DNA of 64,000 nt, taken from Bimastos eiseni (taxonomy: Eukaryota; Annelida; Clitellata; Crassiclitellata; Lumbricidae). This document shows positions 1 to 10,646 of this stretch, one piece after another; position 1 is the first letter of the stretch; every line of letters starts with the position of its first letter. A program made the position numbers and the translations under genes. The notes beneath the pieces were generated by a model. It saw nothing but the letters and a program-made list of their open reading frames with translations, ran no database searches and was not told the DNA's origin. The DNA lies in assembly GCA_959347315.1 (NCBI GenBank), contig OY365809.1:2583953-2647952 (forward strand), written 5' to 3'.

Positions 1-157
1 AATCCCACGCCATTTTCCATCCCTCGAGGCACATTCGAGGCCTACAAGGATGACTCATTCAAACCTCATCTGTTCAGTTTGTTTGTCCCATTGGTCTGTA
101 AGCATCATAAAGTGATGGGAGCGTTTTAGACTGCGTAATGCCATCACCAAAAATGTT

Positions 158-335
<178 letters not shown>

Positions 336-435
336 CATCATCATGACGATGATGATGACATAATCATCATCATCAGTAGCAGCAGCAGCAGCAGCAACTA
401 CAGTTTCTCTAATCATTGCCGTCTTGGTAGCTAAC

Positions 436-1289
436 AGCCGCAGTTACCCACTCTTACACATGGAGTCCTGGACCAGACACATATCTTCCCTTTGATCATC
501 ACCAGCATTAAAATAAAGATCAAAGCGATGATCAAATCATCCCACCTCCTCCTTCATCATCGTATGCCTCTTAACCACAACTTTCGCACCCATTTTTTTC
601 ACCAGAAAGGCTTTGTTAAATACAATATCTTAACACTCAATTCACCAGAGGTTGGACACCAGAAAAAAAAACCTTCACACATATTTAATGTCAAGCAAGG
701 CGGTTTTCAAGAAACAAATATCGACATATCATTAAACCTCGCTAAGTTACTTCTGTTGTGTACAATGATGTTTGAAGGAAGAGGAGGAGGTTGAGGAGAA
801 CGCTTAATAAATAATTAATCAGTGCTAATTAAGAGGACAAAATAATAATATTTGCATCAAAAGTTATTGCAAATGTATGGAACAAGTCCAGTCAAGAATA
901 AGTCTTATAACAATTATAGGCATACTGTAACTTATGCAGTCGAATGTGCTTAGCATAAGAAGCACAAAGTAGACCTGCAACTGACACGAAATGACGGTCT
1001 CCTGTCGCATGGCCGTCGGCACTTTGATCTAGGCAGGGCGGTTCATCCATAAATACAGTTGTATATGTATTGTAATTTGTTGTGCGATTACTTGGAATCA
1101 CAACGCAAAAATTGATAATGTCAATGACATCCGATTTTTGTTGTTTACGGTTGAAATCTTGTCGCATGTAGGTATATCTGTACAATATTTTATATTGATA
1201 CCAACAAGCATGTATGAATATAGGCATGCAAATATGTGTATATTATGTATGTATATGTATGCATTGTATTAATAATGGTTTTGTATTTA
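436..1289. other. No recognisable gene
   Basis: Unremarkable AT-rich intergenic DNA. Short open frames occur, but I see no splice-flanked exon, RNA element or transposon end. Confidence 0.5.
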
Positions 1290-1295
1290 CACATT

Positions 1296-1345
1296 TATAT
1301 GGCGCCCTCATAGTGCAACCTTATCAGAGGCGCTGGCAGTGGTGA
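1296..1345 (-). repeat. LINE/SINE 3'-tail remnant
   Basis: Read on the minus strand this gives 'agcgcctctgataagg' then 'ggcgccatataaatg'. That is the 'gcgcctctgag ... gcgctatataaa' signature ending many L2/CR1-like copies in this window (for example 23800-23870 and 58230-58280). Confidence 0.45.
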
Positions 1346-1397
1346 AAATCCTGGCGTAATAAAAAAGCGTCTTAAAGGAACAAAGGCAGAAACAGAT

Positions 1398-1399
1398 AC

Positions 1400-1438
<39 letters not shown>

Positions 1439-1600
1439 TGTATTAATGTATATATACATATGTGTACCCATGAATGTGTGCATTCATATATGTGTGTACT
1501 GTATGTGCATGCATGTGTCGTTGTGCTGGCACATGTGTTCCTGCATGCACACGTATATGTATGTATTAATGTATGCACAGTTAAATGGTCTGCTGCTATC
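1398..1600. repeat. (TA)n followed by TG/TATG-rich low-complexity DNA
   Basis: A run of about 34 bp of TA (near 1402-1435) continues into TATG/TGTG/CATG-rich simple sequence to about 1600. Overlapping open frames here are low-complexity translations. Confidence 0.85.
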
Positions 1601-1850
1601 AACACAAGATCGTATGGCAACAGCGAATCAATTTTCAACAACACCAACCTCAATGGATCCGCCAACTAACAGACGCAATTTCTCCAACAGAAGATTCCAA
1701 GCCTTTCCACGACCTTCCCAACACTCAGCAACGTTCTGAACGTCAGAATCCGTACCCAGAATGACCCTAATACAGTACAAAATGTACACAGGTCCGCTAA
1801 ACCTGTATTAAGACGCAGCGTTAATTCTAAACGCACAATGTTTTTCCCTG

Positions 1851-2363
1851 TTATACGGTAGCGCAGTCTTGCACTGCTTTGCGGTGTTGCTTGGCGGCTT
1901 CATATAGGCCAGGCAGAGACGGCAGACTAGGTAGGGCTTGAGGCGACGGCTTGGCCACTGGAGGCGCAGCTGGCTGCCAGGCAGACGTTGGCGATGAGGT
2001 CAATGATGCAGGCGTAGATGCAGGAGCACTGCTGCTTGTACGGCTGCCGGGAAGGAGAGATAGAGAGAGAGACAGACAGACAGAGAGACAGACAGAGAGA
2101 GAGACACTCAGAAACAAACAGAGAGTGAGACAGAGTTTGGAGCGGTGGGTGTCGTAAAGGAAAGTGCAAACGTCGTAAATTAACCGCGCCCAATTTTCAG
2201 GAGAATTGCAGCAGCGGCTTCTGAACCATAATATTGCTGTCAACAGTGTTTCATGTGGATTCAGTGACAACATCGATGCTGTTGGACAACAGGCAGCAAT
2301 AACAACTGCAACAGCAACAGAAATGACAACAAATAACGTCCTGATATTAGTCGATATCTTCAT
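1851..2363 (-). CDS. Hypothetical ORF, possible secreted-protein exon
   Basis: A 170-codon frame starting with a strong hydrophobic N-terminus (residues 1-30, ending near AACCPTAS) that looks like a signal peptide. It is followed by a short segment RSRCCNSPENW with paired cysteines after a basic RSR. From about residue 80 the frame runs through a (GACAGA)n simple repeat and becomes poly-Ser/Leu, then Pro/Ala-rich, so the right half is not credible coding sequence. If there is a real exon it covers roughly 2180-2363, but I cannot find a convincing GT donor (GTTAAT near 2187 is weak). I do not recognise the product. It may be a chance open frame. Confidence 0.2.
   Translation of the reverse strand: MKISTNIRTLFVVISVAVAVVIAACCPTASMLSLNPHETLLTAILWFRSRCCNSPENWARLIYDVCTFLYDTHRSKLCLTLCLFLSVSLSVCLSVCLSLSLSLLPGSRTSSSAPASTPASLTSSPTSAWQPAAPPVAKPSPQALPSLPSLPGLYEAAKQHRKAVQDCATV
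2055..2112. repeat. (GACAGA)n simple repeat
   Basis: GA/GACA-rich low-complexity run within the hypothetical ORF at 1851-2363. Confidence 0.85.
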
Positions 2364-2394
2364 CGACTGATTATCTTTATTTCGGTTGACTTCG

Positions 2395-2600
2395 TTGCTT
2401 CAGACTCTTCTTCCTCCTCCTATTTCTCTCGAGTAACTCTCAGCTTACCATTCCTAATATTCCTCATCTTACACCACTTTATTCCTCTTACGTCTTCTCT
2501 CTCCTCTCTTAAGTTCCTCTCAGCTTACCCTTCCTCTTCCTCCTCCTCCTCCTCCTCTTCATATTCCTCCTCATTTCACTCCTCGCAGTTTGGAGTTGCC
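2395..2600. repeat. CT/TCC-rich low-complexity DNA
   Basis: Pyrimidine-rich sequence with a (TCC)n core near 2540-2565 and duplicated 'ctcagcttacc' segments near 2439 and 2519. Confidence 0.6.
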
Positions 2601-2714
2601 TGAATAGAAATAGGAGCAAGATGAAGAAAAAGAATAGGAAGATGGGTGTAAGTTCTAGCCATCACTGTTTTGCTAATTGCCCGTGTCATATTCGTTAGTA
2701 AGTACTTTTAACAT

Positions 2715-2825
2715 CGTTTGGGCCAGCGCAGAGAGCGCTTCTGAGAAGATAGGAGGGAAGGGCGCTATGTAAAGGCTAAATTACATTACAATACACTGCC
2801 CTACATTATATTACATTATTATCAA
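2715..2825 (+). repeat. LINE/SINE 3' tail
   Basis: Contains 'gagagcgcttctgag', then 'gggcgctatgtaaa', then an imperfect (attac)n tail. This is the same 3'-tail layout as the other L2/CR1-like ends here, so probably a short 5'-truncated copy. Confidence 0.55.
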
Positions 2826-3451
2826 CAAAGAGCAACTGCATCATCAATTATTATCGACATCAATATCAATAGTAACAACAAGATCAGTATTCCAGCCAAC
2901 AACAGCATTTGCCAAACAATTGTTTTTGTTGTCGAATTTTTACATTTTCGTCATTATCCTTACCACAATTCAGCCACCAATTAACTCAAAACTAGTTAGT
3001 TGTTGAACCTTAGCGTTGTCGATACTTGGAGGACAGTTGCTATGTTCCAGACTTGGAATTTAAATCATCGTGAGGACGTTACGTAACCTAATTATGCTGG
3101 AGTTTCTTAAGCAGAAGATATTCAGTTTAATCATGCTCGAAATAGCTGGAAAACTATCACTAGCCAGCTCTCACGTAGGCTGCTCTAGCATCCATCGTGT
3201 GTGTAAACTTCTGCATTAGTCAAATAAGTGTGGGCCTCAATCCTTCTGATGTGACGTAGCCCTTGGCTTTGGAGCAGCGCTCTAGATAATATGGGATTAT
3301 ATACAACTTCGAATTGCGAAATTTCGTATAGGGAGTAAACTGAGAGAATGATTAGGATGATTATTTATTTAACGCATCACGCGATTATATAACATGGCTT
3401 GATATAATCATAAAGGTGTATACGAAGACATTCAAATCAACCGGTTGAGTG
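2826..3451. other. No recognisable gene
   Basis: Intergenic sequence. I see no exon, tRNA, transposon terminus or promoter motif I would defend. Confidence 0.5.
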
Positions 3452-3532
3452 GATGGATTCAGAATTTAAAGACAGCTTATGACAACAACGGCTCACTCGT
3501 ATATACAGAATCTACTTTAGTCAATTACAGCT
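3452..3532 (-). ncRNA. Decayed hairpin element, family 1
   Basis: On the minus strand it carries 'gccgttgttgtcataag' then 'ctgtctttaaa', matching the 3' hairpin and end string of the better copies at 5685, 10334 and 11901. The outer stem is damaged and the end reads CTTTAAA instead of CGTTAAA. I see no promoter motif upstream. Probably a dead copy. Confidence 0.4.
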
Positions 3533-3910
3533 TATCGTCGTATATTGAATACGAATTGGAAACATATTATCGTAGCATCAACAAGATTTGAAGACGCCCA
3601 ATTTTGAGAAAGGAAAATGGTGAGCTTAGCCATTTATCTTACGGCGAAGAACAGGCTTGGGGTTGGGTAAAATAGAGAGCAGGAGTTTGGATTCTTAAAG
3701 TATTTGGTGTCAATGGTACTGTTTAGCCGTTAACATTTCTCATTGCTGCTAACCAAGGTTTAAACTACAGTATTCTGCTGGTATCAACTATAGTATAACC
3801 TAACATTATCTAAGTTTCTGTCACTTCGCTCTCTTCGTCTTTCATTGTGTATTTACATGTGTTCTGATGTATGTAACTTGCTGCGGTTTGCCAGTCTGTT
3901 CAATAAACGA

Positions 3911-3912
<2 letters not shown>

Positions 3913-3958
<46 letters not shown>

Positions 3959-3984
3959 TAATAATAATAATAATAATAATGATA
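3913..3984. repeat. (ATA)n microsatellite left of a LINE fragment
   Basis: AAT/ATA array directly abutting the 5' side of the RT fragment at 3985. A second array abuts its 3' side at 4310. Confidence 0.95.
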
Positions 3985-4286
3985 CCGTGGCTCCATCATA
4001 TCTCCAAGCGACGTCATCTTCGGTGGGGGCTTCAGCGGAGGTGGTTACCATCAGGAAGACCATCAAGTACAGCCAGCTCGCTGTCAGCTATCTTTTCATT
4101 CCATTGGCCTTTGAGACCATGGGCCCAGTCAATAACGAAGGAATAGACTTCATCAAAGACTTGGGTCGCCTTCTGACACATGTCACCAGAGACCCTAGAG
4201 AGACAAGCTACTTGTTCCAACGATTGTCAGTGTGCATCCAGCGCTTCAACGCAGTTGCCTTCAGAGGCTCTTTTGTGCAGCTGTAG
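3985..4286 (+). pseudogene. REL-type non-LTR retrotransposon, C-terminal fragment
   Basis: An open frame of about 100 residues starts DTVAPSYLQATSSSVG and ends IQRFNAVAFRGSFVQL before a TAG stop. It aligns along its length with the C-terminal part of the copy at 46320-47315 (minus), where the same segment follows a zinc-knuckle and RPDG...WDATVVD endonuclease-like region. Only the last 100 residues remain here, so this is a 5'-truncated copy. The reading frame is intact across the fragment. Both ends abut (TAA)n arrays, in line with target-specific insertion into TAA repeats, which is known for some R4-group elements such as Dong. The clade assignment is an inference. Confidence 0.7.
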
Positions 4287-4309
4287 TTTAACCAAACAAT
4301 ATAACCACT

Positions 4310-4535
4310 TATAATAATAATAATAATAAAAACAATAGTAATAATAATAATAAATATAGTGATGAAAATAATGATAATAATAAGAATAATAATAATAATA
4401 ATAATAATGATAATAATAATAATAATAATGATAATAATGATAATAATAATAATAATGATAATAATAATAATAATGATAATAATAATAATAATAATGATAA
4501 TAATAATAATAATAATGATAATAATAATAATAATG

Positions 4536-4626
<91 letters not shown>

Positions 4627-4710
4627 TAAAAATAATAATAATGATAATAATAATGATAATAAATAATAATAATGATAATAATAATAATAATGATAATAAT
4701 AATAATAATG

Positions 4711-4789
<79 letters not shown>

Positions 4790-4868
4790 TAAAAATAATA
4801 ATAATGATAATAATAATGATAATAAATAATAATAATGATAATAATAATAATAATGATAATAATAATAA

Positions 4869-4900
<32 letters not shown>

Positions 4901-4906
4901 ATAATA
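4310..4906. repeat. Long (TAA)n / (TAATGA)n microsatellite
   Basis: About 600 bp of imperfect AAT repeats, with regular TGATAATAA variants and an internal duplication of about 150 bp (compare 4620-4690 with 4785-4860). It begins right after the LINE fragment's 3' end. Poly-Ile, poly-Asn, poly-Tyr and poly-Leu frames come from the repeat. Confidence 0.95.
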
Positions 4907-5010
4907 ATGCTGTGGCATTCATGGTCTCTGCTGTTTAGCACGATGGTGACAAGAACCTCACTATAGTTTCTTAGAACCTGAGGGATTTTTTTCTACATCG
5001 GACATAAAAA

Positions 5011-5012
5011 TG

Positions 5013-5095
<83 letters not shown>
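5011..5095. repeat. (AAT)n microsatellite
   Basis: A second AAT array, interrupted by 'aac', separated from the previous one by about 100 bp of unique sequence. Confidence 0.95.
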
Positions 5096-5096
<1 letters not shown>

Positions 5097-5233
5097 TCTG
5101 CCATGGTAGTGATTTCAGAGACTGTTGGAAAATATAACCAAACGTTTATCTCTTCTTAAGAGTTTTTTCAGGCATTCTTTATCCGAGGCAAGGGTCAGAC
5201 AACACCAGGAAGGGAAGCCTTAGCATTATTATT

Positions 5234-5660
5234 GTTCAACAGTTTAACGACATCTTATAGCAACACAGGCTGTTGACGTCTTCAGAATTTGTTACATTTC
5301 AGTTCAATTTCGTAAATAGTTTTAATCCTTTATCTTTGTGTTGTCTTTCTTTCTTTAGTCTTTCTGTTTTCTTTCTTCCTTTTGTGTTGTTATTGATTCC
5401 ATTTCTGCATGACTGGTTGCTGAGACAGCAATATTCGACATATGGTTGTTGTAGATATTTCATAACATATAAATGATTATTACATTTTATTCCTACATAT
5501 ATAAACATACATATTGTATAAATGTATATATACATACAATGTACAAACATACATATGTGAAATTTATTCGTGTGGCCATATAGCTTCTTGGTTTGTTCAT
5601 GGATGCTCTTTTTTGACCGTATCTGTTCTTTTGTTTTTCAGTTTTACCCCATGAGGGCTG
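5234..5660 (-). ncRNA. Family B structured-RNA element with 3' hairpin
   Basis: Transcribed leftwards if active. The body contains 'ggaatcaataacaacac' and an 'agaaagac' purine tract, ending in the hairpin at 5240-5280: outer stem GACGT/ATGTC, inner stem CAAC/GTTG, a 7-nt loop AGCCTGT, then GTCGTTAAACTG. It is very similar along its whole length to 50163-50580 (minus), and its purine tract and hairpin match 25090-25320 (plus). It lies just downstream of the PSE/TATA unit at 5690-5848, so it may be a 3' extension of that unit or a separate copy. No coding potential. Confidence 0.5.
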
Positions 5661-5684
5661 GAAGGCAATTAATACAATGGATGG

Positions 5685-5786
5685 ATCCGGGAGTTTAACG
5701 ACCGCTTTTGACAACAGAGGCCGTTGCAGTCGACAGAAATTTCCTTGGCATATTACAGCACTTACAGCTCCAATTTTGCTTAATTA
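5685..5786 (-). ncRNA. Family 1 small structured RNA unit (about 93 nt)
   Basis: Predicted start near 5786, 29 bp after the TATA box at 5815, running left to the end string GTCGTTAAACTC near 5692. The body contains 'gctgtaagtgctgtaatatg' and 'ccaaggaaatttctgtcg'. The terminal hairpin has outer stem GACTG/CGGTC, inner stem CAAC/GTTG and loop GGCCTCT. Relative to the copies at 10334 and 11901 the outer stem has changed while pairing is kept. There is no T-run after it that would suit Pol III termination. The function is unknown. Confidence 0.5.
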
Positions 5787-5808
5787 ATACAATGTCTCAC
5801 GAGCTTTT

Positions 5809-5848
5809 AATTATAGCTTCCGATAAGAAATATTAGAGGTGTCTAAAA
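5809..5848 (-). promoter_or_regulatory. snRNA-type promoter (PSE + TATA), minus strand
   Basis: TTAGACACCTCTAATA with TATAATTA starting 28 bp after the G of GACACC. It drives towards the family 1 hairpin element at 5685-5786. A second PSE-like match lies just upstream (5898-5912, minus: TTTAGACACCTTTAAAA), but it has no TATA at the right distance. Confidence 0.55.
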
Positions 5849-6186
5849 TGGCATATTCATTAAACGGAAAATTGAGTTCCGTGATTGTATAATATATTTT
5901 AAAGGTGTCTAAAGAGAGCGTTTTAGCATATCAAACGATTGGTTGAGTCGATAGTGCACTCACTAGCGTATTCACAACAGTCTGTTACCATAAAAGAGGA
6001 GCTGCAGGACGGTGATTCCATGTAGTTCATGAAGCAGCCTACATTTGCATCTGACAAAGCGCACACGCATTTCACTCCATCCAATGACTGCATTTATTTT
6101 AATACTTAAACACAATTGCTCTAATGAAGAGGTGCAAGAGCTGTCGAACGCAGTGATCATTAAACTGTGGTTTATGAAAGAGTTTA

Positions 6187-6277
6187 TACTAACGACACTG
6201 TGTGATAATAAAGTTCATAAGCGTCGCGCCTTCTTCCTTTACAAAAGCTTGAGACTGGCGCTATCAGAGTGCAAAAG
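6187..6277 (-). ncRNA. Family 2 hairpin element
   Basis: On the minus strand: 'gcgccagtctcaagctt', then 'gaaggcgcgacgc', then the hairpin with ATCA-like inner stem and the end GTGTCGTTAGT. It differs from the consensus in the AAACTG end. I find no good PSE/TATA upstream (a weak TTAACACCCAGTT near 6551 lacks a placed TATA). Confidence 0.5.
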
Positions 6278-6664
6278 GTGGCCGAGTTGCGAATAAAACA
6301 TTTATCTTGAACGCCTTAAACATTAGCAACGATTACCTCAATGGTGTGTTGTGCTGTGGTTTCTAAATCAGCTGATCACTCTGATACGAGAGTCTACTGT
6401 AACAAGACAGCGATTTCATCGTGAACCGAGGGTGTAATCAACGCATCTCAATTCGGGTACTCAGTAGTTGAGTTCAAAGAGCCAGATGAGTTAATATTAT
6501 GACATCCGTTCAGAAAGAAAACAATCTTACATAATTAGTAAATAAAAACTGGGTGTTAATTGAGAGTTTTCCATTGGTGAGTGAATATGGCTGTGTGCTC
6601 TAATTGCCACGCGTAACTCACAAGTGGCGCCATGTTGCCTATATTCACCGATTTTCAAGCGATG

Positions 6665-6706
6665 CTTTAGACACCTTTAATATGTAGTCAACAGAAACTA
6701 TATAAG
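6665..6706 (+). promoter_or_regulatory. snRNA-type promoter (PSE + TATA)
   Basis: TTTAGACACCTTTAATATG with TATATAAGG exactly 29 bp from the G at 6670 to the T at 6699. Expected start near 6728. A family 2 hairpin lies on the same strand about 240 bp downstream (6972-7043). Confidence 0.6.
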
Positions 6707-6971
6707 GATACGACACTACCAAAGTTTCGCAATTTGTCGCAAACAGCGCAACATCGATTTTTGAAGGAATGAATGAACTTGTCTTCTGTTGGATCGTCGG
6801 TATATGCTAATTATGCTTTCAGGGATGTCTTAGTTTCAGTCGATCTGTTTGTGAAGAAGTGTTGGTAGGTCTATTTCTGTCGTCTTGTCCATGTCTTGGG
6901 TTTAGTTTCTCCCTATCGATTAGCGCAATAAGTACGTTAAAATTGGCTGGGAATATGCTCAAATTCCGGTA

Positions 6972-7043
6972 GTGCCAGTCCCAAGCCTTTAGAAAGGAGG
7001 GATCGACGACAATCAAATTCGTTATGACACAGTTTCGATAAAC
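6972..7043 (+). ncRNA. Family 2 hairpin element (3' part of a unit starting near 6728)
   Basis: 'gtgccagtcccaagcc', 'aaaggagggatcgacgac' and 'gttatgacacagtttcgat' followed by AAAC. The hairpin is recognisable but the end reads TTTCGATAAAC instead of GTGTCGTTAAAC. The inferred transcript from the promoter at 6670 would be about 315 nt. Confidence 0.5.
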
Positions 7044-7052
7044 AGCGGCCAA

Positions 7053-7946
7053 TCAATCAATGATAACAACAGTTGCCATAATAATACTTATTATCGGTGG
7101 TCGAAAACATAACAGAGAAATACCTGCGTGGGTTACCAAGAAGTAGACATCTGATCGCGCTGCCTCAGTCACTCCTTGGCTGCCACGCGTTCGTTTCTCA
7201 CCGACAGAGGTCGCATTAATCACTGGAAAACACTGCAGACGTGAAATAACTGTTCTAGGAACAGGGAGCTGATCAACTACGCCGAAAAGTTCGATCATCG
7301 TCTCAACAGATTAGATCGCACGACAGATGAACCTACCTAGGAGAAGTCAACAACCCTGGGAAAGGAACTGAGTAACGGTTGTTTTGATGGATTTCCGCGT
7401 TGGTTGACCGCAGGTCGTGACCTCTGTTGGACCACGTGACTGAGACAACGTGACTGGATCAAGTGACGAATGGAGCACCTGTTAGTTCGTTTGGCTGTAA
7501 AGTGTGGAATCGGGGTGGGGATTGTTGAGGGAAACCTGTGGATGGCGTAAACTGTTTGGGAAAAGTGCTGTGAAACGGATTTTCTCGGTGGAAATAAGTC
7601 TGCGTTTAAAGATTTGCTTATCAAATCTTGTCTATAGGCAAGTGGGCCCTAAGCAATAGGCTATGCCATTCAGTAATATTCAAGGGAAAATATAACATGA
7701 ACAAATAAAGTCAAATATATGTGTATCAGTTCTCATCCGATCAAATCGAATCTTTACCTAAATATTATATAACCCAATGTAATCTATTAAAATAAAATCT
7801 AATTCAATCTAATCATTTGATCAAGAGAAATAACTTCAATAGCTCCAATTTATTTGAATATTCGTTTAATAAGAGAAGCAGTCTCAAAGGGACGTAGGCT
7901 GCAATGGCATTCAACTTTGTATGTTTGTACACTTACACCCATACAT

Positions 7947-7950
<4 letters not shown>
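7053..7950. other. No recognisable gene
   Basis: Intergenic DNA. Short open frames on the minus strand (7053-7624) have no splice or domain support. Confidence 0.5.
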
Positions 7951-8000
<50 letters not shown>

Positions 8001-8078
8001 TATATATATACATACATATATAACTATGTATATGCATATATATATATGTATATTTAGCCATGTATATATATATATTGA
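7951..8078. repeat. (CA)n/(TA)n microsatellite
   Basis: A short (CA)n leads into (TA)n, then imperfect TATA/TACA sequence. The Tyr/Ile-rich frames here are low complexity. Confidence 0.9.
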
Positions 8079-8790
8079 TTCACATAAGAGTGCACTTACA
8101 TTATATTTATATATTGAACCAGCATTCTTACTTGTCTCAGTAAATGTATCTGAAGAGATACATTTACATGTAGACATTTTCTATTACACGAATAAGATAA
8201 ACAACATTAGTTCTGAATTATAATGTCGGTTTGTCCGCAAATGTCTCATGCTCATAGAACGAATAAACAATTAAACATTCAACTAAATGCGTTACATAAA
8301 GTTCCGTTGTTTACATGCAAATCCCAAAACCCTTCAATACTCCGTTGATTTACTTTCAATCCAGGGCTGCACCATCTCGTTTCAGAAGCAATACATCAAA
8401 GTCTGAGACTTCGAGTCTGACAAAGTCTAAGACTCCGAGTCTGACTACCAGCTGTACACGGAATCCAGGCCAGCTGGATTCCAGGATAGCAGTGTTTACC
8501 AGGATTCACCGGTTTCTGGGTCATTGCCAGAAAAAGATGGATCGAGGAGATTCAGTTCAACCGGTGTAGAACTAATGATTCGCAGTCTAGGAGTGGCTTT
8601 CGAGAAAAATGTCTGCATCGCAAGTTCAGATGGTGTTGGGTGTCGAGAAAACGCTGAAGGAGAGCGTAAGGTTAAACACTACATGCGAACGCTACTTGAG
8701 GAATGTGTAGGAATTGTTAGGTGAAGGTTAGACATAGAGACGTAAGAGAATGTGGGACCGATGGGTAAAGGTCATCTTTGTAGACATCTT
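8079..8790. other. No recognisable gene
   Basis: Contains a short imperfect inverted/direct pattern of 'gagtctgac' near 8400-8450 and a small open frame, but no supported feature. Confidence 0.4.
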
Positions 8791-8799
8791 CAAAACGGT

Positions 8800-8992
8800 A
8801 GTTTGACCGGATGGATAAATGGACTGATGGAGTGTGGACGAATGTAGAGATGGAAGGATGGATTGATTGATGAATGGATTTAAGGATGGATTAACGGATG
8901 AGTGGATGAATGCAGGGATGGAAGGATGGATTGATGGATGAATGGATGAATGTAGAGATGGAAAGAAGAATGGATTAAGTGATGGATGTATT
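8800..8992. repeat. (GGAT)n-derived minisatellite
   Basis: GATGGATT/AATGGATG units with a longer repeating segment 'gagatggaaggatgga' at about 8848, 8912 and 8953. Confidence 0.85.
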
Positions 8993-9172
8993 TATTAATA
9001 AAATAATGAAATACGTGTGAAAATGCAACATAAACGTGTGCAGGATGTCACAAAATCACTCAAATCTGCAGTTATTTTTACACACTTTAAAACATATTTA
9101 TAGTAACCATACATGTATAGATGTATACGAGCAGTTTAATAGAACCAGATTCCTCCGCTGCAAGTATTCTCA

Positions 9173-9248
9173 CAGTGCCAGTCCCAAGCCTGGATAAAGA
9201 AGGAGGGCGTCGCTATTGATCTTTGTTGTCACACAGTGTCGTTAAACT
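9173..9248 (+). ncRNA. Family 2 hairpin element
   Basis: One of the best-kept copies: 'gtgccagtcccaagcctgg', 'ataaagaaggagggcg', then the hairpin (inner stem TGAT/GTCA, loop CTTTGTT) and the end GTGTCGTTAAACTG. A poor PSE-like string (ACACACTTTAAAA near 9080) has no TATA at the expected distance. Confidence 0.6.
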
Positions 9249-9774
9249 GAATCTAACTCACTATTAATGAAAATATAACTAATGCGGAGGTGCAACAATT
9301 TCATACATGTCACATACCACAGCAATAAAATCATTTCAGAAAAAAAGTTGTTTAAAAGTATCTATTATTAAAAAAACAGAGTTCGTTTAAGTGTGAAATA
9401 ATATTAGATCAAGAATAAGTGATTATGATGAAAAATATGACAAAATTCTTTGGAGTAGTAATTATCGAAGTATATTGTGCTGTAAACAAAACACTAGTTG
9501 ATGAAAGAAGAGGTGTGCATAAGGTCAAACCTTTTGGGACCATAAACGATCAAGGACATCTACGTTCTTTTGACTGACAGTCATGACCTCTTTGTAGGCC
9601 TACCTCGGACTCGGACAGCTTCTGCCCAATGCCGCGTTCATAAATGCGTCTGCTGGCCCTTTGTTTGGGAACGATTACCCCTCTCCCACTAGCTCGTGAT
9701 TTTATCTGGAATGCTTCTGTTTCTGTTCGTATTGTTTAGACTCTTCTTTTAGCGTGGGGCTCTTTTTCAGGTGG

Positions 9775-9963
9775 TACTGCGAGAGGCGGGATAGAAAGCT
9801 TAAATATCATACAATAAAATGTGTGCGAGCACTGAGTGCTTCTTATTCGCCGAAAAATAAGATTTGGTTGACTTATCAAACGGAAAATTCATTTTGACCA
9901 ATACCTCAAAGGCAGATCATTTATTGTATGATATTTAAGCTTTCAATCCCGCCTCTCGCAGTA
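9775..9963. mobile_element. Foldback MITE, about 189 bp
   Basis: Terminal inverted repeats of about 45 bp with one or two mismatches. The left arm begins TACTGCGAGAGGCGGGAT and runs through 'gcttaaatatcatacaat'; the right arm is its reverse complement. They flank about 100 bp of unrelated sequence with no coding capacity. The superfamily cannot be told from the ends alone. Confidence 0.75.
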
Positions 9964-10114
9964 TGATTATGTATGATTACACCAAACGTAATTCGTGACT
10001 CCGATATTTCTACAGCGTCAACAAAAGCAAAGACGCGGGAACCAGATTATTCACAGGCGCATTATCAATACATAATCGATAGGCAGAGGGTCAAAATCCA
10101 GACAGTCAGACGAG

Positions 10115-10205
10115 CAGGCAGGGATGCAGACAGACAGACAGACAGGCAGGAAGGAAGGAAGGCAGGAAGACAGAAAGGAAGACATGCAGGCAGGCAGGAA
10201 GACAG
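10115..10205. repeat. (CAGA)n/(GGAA)n simple repeat
   Basis: CAGACAGACAGGCAGG and GGAAGGAAGG units. Confidence 0.9.
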
Positions 10206-10333
10206 ATGGTGATTTTTGGATGGTGCTATGAGTTTAAGCCTTTGAGCGAAGAGGAGGAATCAGGAAATAATTAATTAAAATGTTTCGTTTTCAGTTTTGA
10301 GTGAAAGACCTATGAAAAGATGGCAAGAGGCGG

Positions 10334-10422
10334 ATGGATCCAGGGTTTAACGACAGCTTATGACAACAGAGGCAGTTGCCGTCGACAGAAATTTGCTAGG
10401 CATATTACAGCACTTACAGCTA
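10334..10422 (-). ncRNA. Family 1 hairpin element
   Basis: The minus strand reads 'gctgtaagtgctgtaatatg', 'cctagcaaatttctgtcgac', then the hairpin: outer stem GACGG/CTGTC, inner stem CAAC/GTTG, loop TGCCTCT. It ends GTCGTTAAACCC. The promoter at 10745-10780 (minus) lies about 300 bp upstream on the same strand, with a 35-nt foldback (10647-10682) and a dispersed repeat in between. Confidence 0.55.
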
Positions 10423-10429
10423 TACTATA

Positions 10430-10640
10430 TTGCAAGAGGCGGTATTCCTAGGATGGACATTTATACTCGGGGAAGTCTGTTCCAGAGAGGCCGACAGCAA
10501 TGGCCATATGGAACGATACACAACTTTAGCAAAGAGGTGACGGAAAGGCGGAGTATTGTTTTGTGTGAAAGAGGAACGGGCTGAACTTAGTGGTTGGACC
10601 GTGTACAACCGACAGATGTATGAGGAATGGGAGGATAAGA
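10430..10640. repeat. Dispersed repeat shared with 28520-28750
   Basis: Diverged but collinear with 28520-28750; shared blocks include 'tttagcaaag' followed by 'ggcggag', and 'gaggaac' followed by 'ggttgga'. Both copies sit next to hairpin elements. Probably a decayed LINE 3' segment; I cannot assign the clade or coding strand. Confidence 0.45.
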
Positions 10641-10646
10641 ACGAGC

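Noticed and set aside
4208..4941. Long poly-Ile, poly-Tyr, poly-Leu and poly-Asn frames of 150-236 codons
   Set aside because: All derive from the (TAA)n array, which has no stop in several frames.
5898..5930. Second promoter in tandem (minus strand TTAGACACCTTTAAAA)
   Set aside because: Good PSE-like core, but the expected TATA position reads GGAACTC; kept only as a note on the neighbouring promoter.
7981..8060. Transmembrane-like Tyr/Ile frames
   Set aside because: Low-complexity (TA)n translation.
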